From positions 1,838,001 to 1,902,000 of the forward strand of contig NC_052409.1 in assembly GCF_009389715.1 (NCBI RefSeq): a stretch of DNA of 64,000 bases. The letters run 5' to 3'. Below, piece after piece: positions 24,442 through 37,718 of the stretch; within the stretch, counting starts at the first letter, position 1; every line of letters starts with the position of its first letter. The stretch comes from Phoenix dactylifera. Its lineage: Eukaryota; Streptophyta; Magnoliopsida; Arecales; Arecaceae. A program made the position numbers and the translations under genes. The notes under the pieces are model-generated. The model was not told the origin of the DNA. It made no database searches and worked only from the letters and a program-made list of their open reading frames with translations.

Positions 24442-24445
<4 letters not shown>

Positions 24446-24502
<57 letters not shown>
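24446..24502. repeat. (TA)n microsatellite, ~28 units
   Basis: Uninterrupted AT/TA alternation over 57 bases. Confidence 0.97.
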
Positions 24503-24505
<3 letters not shown>

Positions 24506-27500
24506 ATCAGCTGCTGATACGAACTCTCGAATGAAACAAAGCTTGCAGTGGTCAAATATGTATAAAGATTACAAAGTTGTCCTCATTTTCAGTTATAGTT
24601 CGCTCCAGAAAGACAAAATCCAATACAAAAATTTGACATATATAATTCTATTATCACCTTTCTTTTTAGTCGTAGGCTTTCTTTTTAACCTCCTGCTGTT
24701 TTAAAAGCTGCAAACAATTCATGATTAATTACGCATTACAAAGAAAGGTTGGGTTAATTTATTTACATCACTTTGAATTACTTCTCATACATAATAACAA
24801 TTTTTAGGCCAATCCAATCATGTTGATGTGCTTTGAAAGATTAAGTTAAAGGTACTAGGTTCTGTGGTGTAGTGTGAAAAGGAACTCTACTCCTTAAACT
24901 GCTCATTTATTTTGTTTTGCTGTTATTCCTGGACTTCTTTAAGTTCGACATCTGCCTTGTCCACCTTTTAAGAAGTCATCTATTACCTACTGGTTTTGAT
25001 CTTTCTTTAGATTTATATATGGTGCTCCATCTCAATAATGGCCCTCTTCCAATGAGTGAAATCTCTTGTTTTGTTATTTCATCTTTGAAACCTAATTATA
25101 TGTAAATTATTTCAGAAATATAATATTTTGCAGACAGCCTTATGTAATAACGCATGTTAGAGTTTTGTTTTGAGCTCATTTCTTTTCAAGGTCTTGGAGC
25201 TTCCAGAGACCTATTAGTATTTTGACAGCTTTATGCAACCTAGTCTTCATTCAAAGAATGAATTAAAGCCAGCACTTTTAATCTGAAATATATAAGACGT
25301 CAATTGTATTATCTTTGTTGAAGTATCCAAAAATATGCTGTCATTGTCAGTCCTTTGTAATTTGATTTTTTTGCAATCTGCCAAAAGGACCAAGACTTAG
25401 AAGCATGCAAGATTAAGCTTTTCTTGGAGTCCAAAATTGTGTAGCATCAAATCTTTTTGGTCAGCTAGGCTTCTCAGAGTTGCATTGAATTCATGTTAAA
25501 CCTATAAAAATATCAATGAATTAACGATTGCTTCCCGTTGATTACAAATTAATATCAAACACCCCAACTCCTCCATATGCAGTTCTCATTCTTCTCCCTT
25601 GCTTTAGGATCCGTTGATTTTTGACACATTCAAAAAAATGCTTTTGTAACTAATGGTTGTTGCCTAGGCTAATGTCAATCAAATCTATTGACTTTGGTGA
25701 GAGCATTATTTGCTCTCTTCTTAAGTACTGCTTCGTATGTTAAAATCATGATCTTAAGATTGTCGGAACATCGAAAGTAACGCCAAATCTAACCCAAATC
25801 TCACACGGCATGAAGAGCATTCCTTGACTTCTTAACCCAAAATTCACATGGCATGAAGAGCAGTTTTAATGTCGGTCTTCCTTGAGATGATTTCACGACC
25901 AATTGTCATCCATAACTGGGTTGCCAATGTCCTACTCGATCAGCAACTAAATTTCTACAGATACCCGGCCATTATATAATCAAAACTGTTCTAAATAATG
26001 GGTGGAGCGGGTTGGAAGAAAAAGGGGAAGCAGAACCATGTGCAAGTACTCTATTTTTAGGGAATGGAATTATCTCATATGGGAGGCTTTTAATTTGTTG
26101 TTTGAGTAGCCTCAACCTCTGAAAGCCATTCTTCAAGTAGAGTTCAATGCTGGGCTGCTATTGAATATTTGCTAATTTTTACATAATAAAGTAATTACAG
26201 GTTAGTGTTTCCCATAATCAATTGCTTATTCATGTCCACTGTTCATTTTCTGATATTGACTGTCCCCTTCTTTCCCTATAATTTGAGACTTGAAAGATGA
26301 GATTACTTGAAAAAATTTCTTCCAAAAATCCTAATAAAGTTTATCTTATAATAATTCATCACTTACAACATCGAACTATAAGCAAAGTCATGGGTAAATC
26401 TTGTAGACTTATCTTGTAGGTTTTGTACAATGACTTGGTAGCATCGGCCGCCTTCCTGTAGAACTTATTCTAACCTTAAAATGAAGTAAATTAGTATCTC
26501 ATGCAAGTACATTTAGATGGTCTTTTCCAATTACTAGGTAAGCTAGGTCAAATCCAAAGATTTCAAGATTGCATACTTTTAAAACATGGAGCTAAGAATA
26601 TAGGAGGGGTTCAACTTCAGAATCCAAAGGTGATGTCTAAGAAACTAGCTAGATTAAAGAGTCATTGCTTTTGTTTTCTTATGTACCATTTAAATATTCA
26701 TTTTTAATGTAAAATGCTGATAACAATTATCAATCGTAATTGGTATAATCATTTATATCCTTTGCAATCTCACATGTTCCTTTCCTAACAAGCATTTCTT
26801 TAATGCTTGTTAGAATTTAATCGTTTTCTTTTTTCTTTAATGCAAGTAATGTCAGAATTGGATGGCTGAGAACTTACTTTTCACTAGATCTCTTATAGAT
26901 TGTTCACCTAGCTCTCGAAGAATAAATTAAAGTACCAAGGGCGACTCTTTCACATGGATTAAACATAAAGTACTCATCCTATATAGCTTTATTTTATGAG
27001 AAGGCAGTGCAAGTTGTGTGAAAAATAGTAAAGCCTCAAATCCATGCATGAACTAAATCAGGAAGATATATGACACCCATTAAATAACTCCACCTCAAGG
27101 CTCACGAAATGATGTTTCTTTATTCTGTATTTCTTGTGATTCCAAGGTTATCATGAACTTAATCTCATCACTTACAATATCTCGGGGATCAAATAAAAGC
27201 CTGAAAAGAATCCACTAAGCATGCATTAATAATCCATATTGAAACCATTAGTAACACATAGGAAGGGGACCATGTCTAACACTAGCTTACCAGCTTAGCT
27301 CTCGGAAATATATTAAAAAAAGGGAAGTGCGGACCACCCGATTTGTTCTTGTGTGTAAGAGATTCTTATGTTATAAAATTAGAACCGACGATGGATTGGG
27401 AAGCTCCAGATTCCAAGTTGAAGCACTCAATGAAGCTGGAGTACGTCCACTTGATTGTCTTTTGAGGCGAACATCTTCTAGATTGTCAATGTATTAAGTT

Positions 27501-27946
27501 TATTTAGCAAATGATCCTAATTTTAAGTAGTAACTTTATTTTCAGGGCTGTGGGGCTCGGTCGTATACTAAAATCCAGTTCTGACTTCCTTTTAGAAGCA
27601 TTCATGTGATGATGGAAACCACCGGCAATTAATTATCAATTCATCCATGTCCTGAAAAGAAAGAATTGATTAAAGATTTTAATATGTTGAGTGCATAGAC
27701 TTCATTGAGGTCCGGAGTCTTTCTACACTAGAAGGCCTTATGAGATGTCTGATAGGGTTTCGCTAAAGCATTTTGCTCCAAGGGAGCAAAATCTTTTAAG
27801 TGAACTTAAGCACGATGAGTTAGAATTATTTGGTGTCCTCTAAAAAAAAACAAAACAAAACAAAAAAAAGCTTAGCATAGAGTGCTGGCATGCTCCATAG
27901 GGCACCAAAGGAGGCAATGGGACCGCAACCTGAATAACATAATTGT

Positions 27947-28722
27947 GCATTTGGTGACCTAAATGGGATTGCTAAGATGATCTTAGATTATTGATGATCT
28001 TTATCTCGAGATAATTTGATCTCCAATGATCTAACATCATCGTGTTTAGTATGATCTGTTTTAGTAATTAAAGATCCTCAGATATTCACAAGTAATTTGT
28101 TTGGTAATTCATAAAAATCAGAATCACTGACCATATAATACTAAAACTATACTTGATATATTCCATTAATATATTTATTAATTCTATAAAATATATTAAT
28201 TGTTATTATAGAATTACTATTTTTATTTATATGTAATATATAATTTTTTTAATACTAATATTTATTTTGACTAGGAAAATTAGGAAAATAATATTTTTAT
28301 AGCAGTAATATATTAAATAATTTTAGAATATAAATATAAAGTACAATAATATATTTCTACTATAATTTAAAATACAATTGAATAATAATATGACAATAAT
28401 ATGACTAATAACATAATATAATATAATATATATCATAAATGCTATATACGAAGATTAATATAATATAATATATATATATATATATATAATATTGAGATAA
28501 TATATTAATGGTATATTGATATACCATTTTTTCTCGCCAAATTGAGAGATACTTTTTTTTTCCAAATTTTAGTCCAAGATCACTTTTCTCGGGTCATCTT
28601 GAATACCTATTCTCAATGATAGGTTTTCCATCACTAGGTTAGACTGTGTTTTGAGGAGTAGTGAAGGTGATTTAGGATCATTGCTATGTAGGATCACCTA
28701 GTGCAACCAAATACAGTGATTT
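27947..28722. mobile_element. Possible degraded MITE with AT-rich core
   Basis: The left side (GTGCATTTGG, then GGGATTGCTAAGATGATCTTAG) is loosely matched in inverse by the right side (GGATCATTGCTATGTAGGATC, then CCAAATACAG). A very AT-rich core of about 360 bp lies at 28141-28500. The ends are too worn to assign a superfamily. Confidence 0.35.
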
Positions 28723-30749
28723 TATCATCTTTACCCACATCACTCCTGATCTTGAAGTTATCACTCCATAACCAACCTTCTGCATGTATGACGTTTGAGC
28801 CAATGCGGCAATCCATGTGTGATGCATTCCAACAAATGCATCTGCTGCCACCAGTATAGTTTGGCATTATTAATGTCCCTACTAACGTTCTATTAACAAC
28901 ATTAGAATAAAGTCATTATTAATTAATAGAACACTCTACATATAAACATGCATTTTCAAGTACACAACTCTCCTTGTTATATCATTAGCATTGCAAATTA
29001 TATGCAATACTATCGCATCCAACATATGTTGTGTCCCTTTTTTAAGAACCTAGACCTTATAGAGACCGAAAATCCCTACTCTTCAACTGAAATTTATGTT
29101 AACAAGAGGGGCATGCAAGCCAGACACATGGCCCTTCAACCCTAATCCAGATTTTCTAGCAGGGGTTCACTTCCTTTGTTTTCTATGTAGGAAAAAAAAT
29201 ACTAATGTGATTTACCCTGCACTGAATCAAGCATTTCCTTTGGAATGGGCACAATGACAACTTGATATCTTTGCACCGGCTTTCGTGCGTAGGGAGAGAT
29301 GTATAATATCTAGCTGACCAATTCTATATTGGAGAGTAGCCCACGGCCCAGCCCATTTATAGAGACAAAAGCTGGTTTCATCCGAGCCCACAGAGACAAC
29401 TAAGGACCAAGGCCCATTTTAAAATAGCTACATACAGACCCAGAGGTTCCAGTAGCCGTCTTAGACTCTTAGGTTACCAATGTAATCCATATGGCTCTAA
29501 TTTTATTGCATGCTAGCCTGAGCCTGTTCACTACAGGATTCAACTTATCTCCCTGGTGAACAGCCAATAACACCAACCTAAAATTTTATGAAACCAAGTT
29601 GGTTAAATAGAAACTAAAGAGCATCATATGTTATTCAAAAGTTACTAATCAAGATATGTAAACCAAGCAATAATCTCCATGGTTGGCTTATGGGAAAGTT
29701 CATGGAGCAGCAGCCAACCATACCGATGCCGACTTCTAACGAGTAGCGCCGGAAGCTCAAAATTATTCTCATTCAAGTGCTCACCAGGGATCTTATACCT
29801 AGACCCAGGAGGTAAGAGAAATATGATGGGGATTGGACAAAGCACCGATATAAAGCCCCATAGAATCACTAATCACAAGTCCAATGGAAGTTTATGATAT
29901 TCTCAAATGACAATTAAAGAGGACATGAGCCAATTCCCCACACATTGTTTTATACTAAAACTTTTCACCAGCAACTACAATTAGAAGAGGAGAAGCATTA
30001 AAATCATTTACTAACTGATTGTGTTCATTTGTGTATTCAGATTTTTTGTTCACAGGCTTTCTAAGTTGGCAAGGAGATCCTTTACATAAATCATTTCTCA
30101 GTGATAGGGTCCAATTTGTGCATGTGTGCGAGGAGTACTTCATCCAAAGAATTAACATTTATTACGATTCTTGTTTAACAGATGAGCATCAGAATATTTC
30201 AGAGAAATACTTGCACTACTCATGCCACCCTAGCTAAGAAATTAGAGCTTCAAAATATATATATATATATATATTGAAATCCAAATCGTTGAGGCAATGA
30301 GACCTTCCATTGCAACTTCATAACTATTCCTAATCTTGCTTGAAGCATCCACCGATGACAAAATATTTTCTCAACATATATCTTAAGCTCGATCTGCTTA
30401 ATTACTTCTAGCCTGCTTAACAGGTTTATAATCGCAAAAACCACATACTTTGACAAACGAAAGCAATTGAACAACAAATTAAATGCCTTGGGGGTCATAT
30501 TTGCGTGAAAAATATTCATGTCCACTGATCATTTAACATTTCAATTCCTAAGGTCATTCAGTCTAAGACATTATCATCACTAACCTCAGCTCTCATATTC
30601 ATTCGTCAAAAGTGATAATGGAAGATATTTTTTCCTTGGCACCGCACTGTCATCAACTTCTCTTGTTCTCATGTTATTTCCAAGTGAAGAAACAACACCA
30701 ACTTTATAGTAAAACAAATTGCACTATATCGAATATATAGAAATACTCT

Positions 30750-31298
30750 CTATGATCGGGCTTCTGGCTCATGACCGAGTCGGAGTTCCAAATCCAGTTC
30801 TTCTTCCTTCCCGTCCATCTTCCTCTCTTCTCTATCCTCCATAGCTTCATCACCACCATGAAATCTTAAATCCAGATGCAACTCCTCACCAAAAAGACTC
30901 AGTTCTTGCGGCCTTCTCGAATGATCATCCTCATCACTAGACACTTTCACCTCACGATTCGAAGATGCTGATGCTGGAAAGTACATGGCATAATTCCTCA
31001 GCGACTCAGAGAACGGTGGATAAGTGGACTGATGGCTAGGGATCAAGCAGTGAGATCCACATCTCTCAGAGCCTTTACCGGGCTCTTCAGTAGCTGAAGG
31101 GATCACAGTCGACCGCATCCTGGCTCGGTCCTTCCGGTGGATGTTCATGTGGCCGCCCAAGGCTTGTGCAGTGGAGAAGCCTCTCTTGCAGAAGATGCAC
31201 TCATAGAACCTTCTGCCCCTGGCATCACCATCCACTTGCTCCGACGATTCTGTATCATCGGCTGATGCCTCAGATTCCTTGTTTTCACCAGCTTCCAT
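30750..31298 (-). CDS. Single C2H2 zinc-finger protein, TAC1/SUPERMAN-like, with EAR motif
   Basis: An intronless frame of 182 residues. The ATG of MEAGENKE is at 31298-31296; the codon before it is GTG and is not the start. One plant-type finger, [19 protein letters not shown], has ligands Cys34, Cys37, His50 and His54 and the QALGGH helix that recognises DNA, followed by the basic tail [12 protein letters not shown]. Both ends are acidic and Ser-rich, and the C terminus has the EAR repression motif LDLELRLGH (about 170-178). The finger and ending resemble the TAC1/RBE group of SUPERMAN-like factors, nuclear regulators of growth and organ development. The exact orthologue cannot be named from sequence alone. 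Confidence 0.92.
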   Translation of the reverse strand: MEAGENKESEASADDTESSEQVDGDARGRRFYECIFCKRGFSTAQALGGHMNIHRKDRARMRSTVIPSATEEPGKGSERCGSHCLIPSHQSTYPPFSESLRNYAMYFPASASSNREVKVSSDEDDHSRRPQELSLFGEELHLDLRFHGGDEAMEDREERKMDGKEEELDLELRLGHEPEARS

Positions 31299-34200
31299 CA
31301 CAGGACTTGCCTTCGATCCTTCATAATTAGCAATACAGTGGAACTGTGTCTTAATTGAAGAAAAAGTGATAGATCAAATGAGAAGAAGAGATGCGAGGAA
31401 AGGGGTTAGGGTTGAGATTGTCTTAAGGGGGATGGAGGTCTGGCTGAGAGAAGGAAGTGGACAAGACTCGTTGCTATTTGTCAACTTGGTCTTCAGAAGG
31501 GAAGAAAATAGTGTTGAGAAGACACGGTTTTGATCTCGTAAGGGATATGCATACTCTCTTGCGGCCGGCCCTTGCTACTATTTTTATTTCTTCGATTTGT
31601 CGGCTTGTCATCTGGAGTTCTTTCCGTGACTTCAGTTCTTGTAGCTTTCGGCCCGGTCCTTGACGCGCTTAGGGTTTCAGGGAATGGCATTTTTCGGTGT
31701 CAAAATTATATATGGATACTTTTTAGGGCCCTTGTAGACCTAGTCAACCTATAGCCATTCCACGCCAGCATGCTGTCTTATTAAGCAATAGAATTAGTTA
31801 ACTCTATCATTTATAGGTCGATACATAGATGGTTGATGAACTAGATACGAAGTAGCACAATTCTTTATTTGTGTGTGGGTTTAACCCATGAGATGCAATA
31901 AGAAATTCCAAGTAAGGCTACCATGAAAAATCTTTGAGACACCGGCACGTAAGATCCGAACGATCGAAGGCCTCCACCGGCATATATTCATTAATCATGT
32001 ACACAAAAGTTGCAGCCGAGAATAACTTGAGCCTTCCATCCAGTTGAGCAACATTACAATATTTGGCACGTTTTGAATCTTTACACACCATGCACGTAAA
32101 ATATATAAATCCATGAACACCATGTTCAGAAAGCATAGAAGTTCAGTGCTCTAAAGCTTTAACATTATAGGCCTTGAGTAATTAGAAGACACAGCTATTG
32201 CATTTTCCCACTTTTATAGATTGGTATTTAACAAGCAAAGGTCAGAAAAAAAAAAGATAGAATATGCATACATATAGTATTGACAAAAAGATGAACTGTT
32301 TTCAATGACACACATTAAGTCTTACTGTTGAAATGTACTGCAAAGGAAACGACGTCATCTTGGACTACTTGATTGTAGATATAGATCATATTTCAGCTAT
32401 CCCTTCCGTTTAGTGCAATACAACTAGTGATGAACTGATTCTTTCTGTAATACACAACATGCCATGCACCAAGTCTTGATCTAGAAAATCTAGGCTCATG
32501 TCATACAGATATGAATACTAGCTAGCTTTCACAATTGTTGTTATTCGTTAAGTCATAGAAGAAGTTGGTGTTTCCATTTGCGGGACAACTGGAGAGAGAC
32601 TAGAGTTTAATTTCCACCAGATCTGACTTCTCCCCCATAGGAAACCAGAGGTACTTAGGGATTCTCAGACTAGACCTGGCTCAAGCTACGTTTAAAAGGC
32701 CGGTGTAATTTTTTTGGAACATTAAAAGGCCAGTGTGTACAATTGTTATAATATCGCTATGCAAGTATGTTTATATACAAATGCTCTTGATTTTTTTTGT
32801 TCACGCGAGTGCTATATATAGACAAAAAATGCCAGTGTATCTATCAATAAGGCCATTCATGTGTCACTTTTGAAAACCCTAAACGGTTGATTGCTCCGGA
32901 AAAGAAAATATGTTTTCTGTTAATACACTTGTACAAGTTTGAACAAATCTAAAACATTTTTACTTCTAAAGCTTTATTCGTTATTGTTACACTTCGCTGT
33001 AATTTAATACTATATGAACTTTGCATGCATTAAGTGTGGTACGCTTTTTACAATGAACCGAAAAACTAAAGGTAATATATGGTCCATGAATTTACCACTG
33101 CCGAAAAAAGAGAGAGGCAAAAATAGCAAGCAAGGAACGAAACTGACACTCGTTAATTACTTTAATATTTTGATATTCCTTAATTTTATGGAAAATAAAA
33201 CATACATTGAAATGGCCAAGGTAAAGGATACAAACAAAGCATATAGATTCCTACATAATATATTATAGCAGATTTGATAATGTGGCACATATTCTATGCC
33301 ATTTATGTATCTATGTCACGACAGTCACATAGACAATGATCAAAGTATCAAGTAATTTTAGTGTTCATATAGGCCATTGATATTGGCAAGATAATATGTA
33401 TGCTAGAAGGTTTTTTTTTAATTATTTTCTTGATTTTTTCAAATCTTTCATTCAGTTTTTTGAAACTTATGTATAAGTGAGCTATTAGAACTCAGGTTAG
33501 ATGGTTTGTTAAATTGAATTTGGTTGACACGAATTAGATTTCAAATAAATATTATTATTTAAATTTGAACCATACTCTAATCAAATTCAAATATAGACAA
33601 GCTCAAGTCTAAATGTACAAATGAAACCTTAGATACATAACCACGAGTACCTTTCCATAAAGTGAGGATGAATACGTGTTCGCATGCATGATGATGCATC
33701 CATACGCATATGCTTGACTGGCTATGCATAGGATGGCTGGCCCATGTGCGAGCGTGAGGCCCATGCTTGACTTGAGCAGCGGCCCAAGCCACGATCACAA
33801 GTGAAGGGCACATGAAGCCCTTGCAATAAAAATATCAATGTATGTTATAATATATATGAATAATGAAATTTTCACCCAAGGTGATGACCAAATTTTATAT
33901 CAATTAAAAATATTTTAATTCTTCCAATAATAATCTTGACATATAGATGGTCATCATCCTCCCCCCCCTTTTTTTTTTTTTTTTTTTGCTAGGATAAATG
34001 AGGAGGGGGAGAAATCCTCACCCGCGTAGCAGTTTCCATTGGGCCTCCTTTCCATCAGAGAATGTTCATTGCGGGTGGAAATTTTGTCTCCTTCCACCAG
34101 GGACTGTTCGATGCAGCTAGAAATTTTGCTTATACTCTTCTGGACTCATGGGTTCCTCCACGTGTGAGTGTGTCACCCCAGTGCCACCTCAGTGCTAGCC

Positions 34201-34470
34201 GAAGCATATAGCATTCTTACCGAGCGTATCCAGGCGGAGGGCATCCGATCTCCAATATTTAATGCTGGTGGAAGCAAAGCTCCATTCCAACTGTGTTGCA
34301 GTTATCATTCTATTTCGGGAGGAAAAAAAAAAAAAAAAAGAGGACGACGAATAAAGCTTACTCCAAACGGTAACAGTTTTTTTGAGGGATTTGTTATAAC
34401 GGAATTATGGCATTTTACGTGCAGTAAAAAATCCTTATAACGTCGTAACGCCCGTTATAACGGTTTCGGG
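31299..34470. other. Intergenic region between divergent genes
   Basis: Contains the zinc-finger gene promoter (-) and the SR45a-like gene promoter (+), with AT-rich DNA between. A C8-T18 run sits near 33961 and an A-run near 34325. No additional gene is supported. Confidence 0.5.
34366..34463 (+). promoter_or_regulatory. AACGG/TAACG cluster upstream of the SR45a-like gene
   Basis: AAACGG at 34365-34370, GTTATAACGG at 34393-34402 and the perfect palindrome CCGTTATAACGG at 34452-34463, with other TAACG words between, just upstream of the likely transcript start. AACGG is the core of the M-phase (MSA) element bound by three-repeat MYBs. The functional link is a guess. Confidence 0.3.
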
Positions 34471-34479
34471 CCCCTCGGT

Positions 34480-34711
34480 GGTGTCCGAAACACACAACCC
34501 CAAATTGGGGGCAAGATCGGCGGAGGAAAAATCCCATCGTTTTCTTGATTCGATGACTTCCGAGCGAGCTTGTGTACTAGTAGCGTTTTGTCTCGCTCGA
34601 AAAGTTGAGATCTAATCCTCCTCCCTTGAAGAGGTAAATTTCCTCTTTTCTTGTTCCTCTCGCCTTCGATCTCTCTCTCAAGAGCTGTTAGGTTTTGGGG
34701 TTTTGATCTAG
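34480..34711 (+). other. Probable 5'UTR exon of the SR45a-like gene
   Basis: A leader-like CT-rich stretch ends at CTAG followed by the good donor GTAAGCC at 34712. It would splice over 3 kb to the acceptor GATAG at 37714-37718, immediately before the ATG. An alternative donor GTAAAT lies at 34634. Confidence 0.5.
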
Positions 34712-36304
34712 GTAAGCCTTTCAATCATTTTCTTTCGGGTTTTTTTTCCCCTGTTATTTTACTTTATCTTCCTGTGTGCAATATTGTAATATTTTATTCA
34801 GATTCTCGCTTGCTATTTGTAGTCATGATCTTCTTGATTCTTGGTCTGATGATGGTGTCTGTTAAATTTCTCTCGATCTTATAATTAATGCACTCATATT
34901 TTCCTCTTAATTTTCGCGGTTGTTTTAGTTTTTTTTCCGCTGACTTTGATTTGATTCAAAGGGGGATATTACTTCACTTGGGATCTGTGAATTTAACGGG
35001 AATTCTTGGAACAAACGAAGCTACGAGTCTCTCGAAGAAAGAAAGCATGAAACTTGGTGGAATTTAGAGAAATATTCATGCTAGCATTCTTTCCTCGAAA
35101 GCCAATATGGAACGCCCGTTCTATCCTTTTGTCTTTCTTTATCACTGCTCGCGGAAAACCTTATATTTTTATTTTTTTTAGTATTTTCATCCGCTCGATG
35201 GGAATCCAAAACCACTTTAGTTCACATAGAGTTAATCCAGTTGAACCGAAACATTATCACCTATGGTGCGACGCTGTTATTTAGAAACATAACCGGAATT
35301 CGGGTTCCAGTGAAGTGAGAAACAAAATATGAGCTTTTGTTTGTGCTGAAGATTATGGGTTTTACCTTCTTGGTCCTTTGTAGGCGAGATGGATGCTGAT
35401 TTCTTCTCTTTGTGGTAGTATCTCTTTGTTGTTCTTTCACAGCACCTTCATACCAGTGGGCAGATCACAGCCCTTCCTTCCATCTTTTGCCTATTACAGA
35501 ATAGTTATTATTGATATCTGAAATTGACGCGAAATTTATAATCAATAAGTGTTCTTCAATTATTCAACTAACATATTGATTTACATGGGTAGTGTAACAT
35601 TTGATGTGGAAACTATAAGTATAATGTGTTATGATGATCGAATAATTATAGCCAGGCTGCCAGAGTAATGTTAGATACCAAAACAATAGCGATCACAAGA
35701 TACCCCTAGATTATTTGGGAAATTACTCATATTAAATAACACTGAAATATCAATATCACTAGAATGGCAGGGCTGGTGGACTGTTGTTATGTTTTATCAT
35801 CAGTTGTATATGTCTGCAGTTGCTATTTTGATGTCATATGCTGGATACTGAAAAACTTTTGAACTTTCTTATTGTTTGTTACCTGTTTTAGCTTAGACTA
35901 TTACAATGTGTGCTCAGCTTATCTCTTGGATGTTATATAAACAAATTATTAGACTACTTTCTAATGGTTCTAGTCTTTGTATTAGTATGAACAAAGATAT
36001 ATGTTCATATATTTATTATGTAGTGTCTTGCCAAATAGAAGTTACATTAGGATTTCATAAATGAGGATGCATCTGTATTTTAATTAATCAAGCATCAGTC
36101 CCTTGTTTTGAATACCCAAGTAGGCTTTTGTTATTTCTACTATTCTTTTTTTTTTTTTTTGAACTTTACATAACTTTTGTCTTAGTTTTTCTACCATCAT
36201 TCTTGACCTCACACATAACCATGCCCCTCTTCTTTTATTTAGCATTCTCATACCATATCAGTTAGTGTCCGTCATGTTTCCTTGTCAGTGCTATGCTATC
36301 CTTA

Positions 36305-36975
36305 TGTTTTCTTCAACATGCTCATTTCTTTCTCCAGCCTTTGTAAGTTTACCATGTACATACTTAAGCATTATCATCTAGCAACATATATCATTCATGT
36401 CTCCATAACTTTGTCCAAACATTCTATTCGATCCACAATCATCAATCTTGTTATTATGCGGTAACACATTTTACAGAAGAGGCATCTCTTCACCATGACC
36501 TATATGTTTTATAAATCTCCTTCCTGCCTCCCCTCCCCCCCTTTCCCTTATCTCATCTTAATCAGGTAGAAAATATTATACTTAGGGATTATACAACACA
36601 AGCAACTAATTTTCCAATGACAACTATAAAGAGCTCAGAAGTTTTCTCTGGCATACTAATTTCTTTCTCCAGCCTGTGTAAGTTTATGGTGTCCCTGCTA
36701 AGCATTATCATCTAGCAACATACATGTCTCCATACTTTTGTCCAAACATTCTATTTCATACAAATTCATCAATCTTGCTATTATGTTGTAATCACATTTT
36801 ACAGAAGTGGCATCTATTCACCATAACCTATATGTTTTTTATAAGTCTCCTTCTCCTTCTCCCTCCCCTCCCCATTCGCCTTATCTCATCTTTACAATTT
36901 GGCCAGATATCATACTTAGGTGTTCTACAACATAAGCAACTAATTTGCCAATGACATCTGTAAAGAGCTGAGGAC
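36305..36975. repeat. Tandem duplication, ~335-bp unit
   Basis: TTCTTTCTCCAGCCT at 36326 recurs at 36661, and the match continues through AAGCATTATCATCTAGCAAC, the C-rich tract and GCAACTAATTT to about 36975. The copies differ at many positions. It lies in the leader intron of the SR45a-like gene. Confidence 0.8.
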
Positions 36976-37718
36976 CAAATCTTTAAACTCAAACTTATTG
37001 CTCTTTTGTATCTTTTCACTTTCTTAACATTTTCGTGAGACATGGTTTTTTACCCCTGAAATGTGAAGGACTTGGTCTTTATTCTCACTTGTTTCTTTAT
37101 ATGTCCTTTTTAATCTTAGGTAGTCCGAAAACTTTCTTAAACATACCAAAATTTCATTATGCTCAATCAGTTTCGTGTATTCCCATAAAATTCTTACAAG
37201 GATTGTTTATATTCTCTGCAAATTATTGAATCAATTGCCTTGGGGGAAGCAAACTGAACTATCAACAATTTTAGCATATATCTGAAAAAAATCAGGAAAT
37301 TCTTTTTAATTTTTTTATACCAACTTCTTTTTAATTTAATAATGCAGCCATTGATTCAGAACTGCATTAATATTCAGCTTGTATAGATATTTGATCTATT
37401 TTGGTACTGTATCCATGCTTGTCATTCTACATAAATGCATTTAATTTCTAAGTCTGAGGTTTATTCATTTTGAATTTTGCTTTTCCCATTGACTTCCTTC
37501 TGTTCTGAGCAAGCAGTAACCTATGAACTTCATTGGATTCACTTATATTGAAATGTGTCTTAAATATTGCTAAGCATGATTATTCTTTTGCTAAAATTAT
37601 ACCACTTATTTAATGATTAGGAGATCAGCATAGTTGCATGAAAGAAGTTGTATGTAGCTTAGGTACCTGTTTCAGTTTATTGCAGAGTTTCTGATATTAT
37701 AATTTTGTTTTCTGATAG

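Larger units (their letters stand above)
23106..30749. other. 7.6-kb gene-poor region
   Basis: The first 250 bases are the likely AHL 3' UTR. The rest is AT-rich, with a TA microsatellite, a probable degraded MITE at 27947-28722 and two site II-like motifs at 29345-29420. No open frame resembles a known protein. Confidence 0.5.

Noticed and set aside
29645-30237. Open frames near 29.7-30.2 kb that look weakly protein-like
   Set aside because: No domain recognised, opposite frames equally open, no splice pattern.
31299-31301. GTG one codon upstream as start of the zinc-finger gene
   Set aside because: The adjacent ATG at 31298 is a normal start, and plant nuclear genes rarely use GTG.
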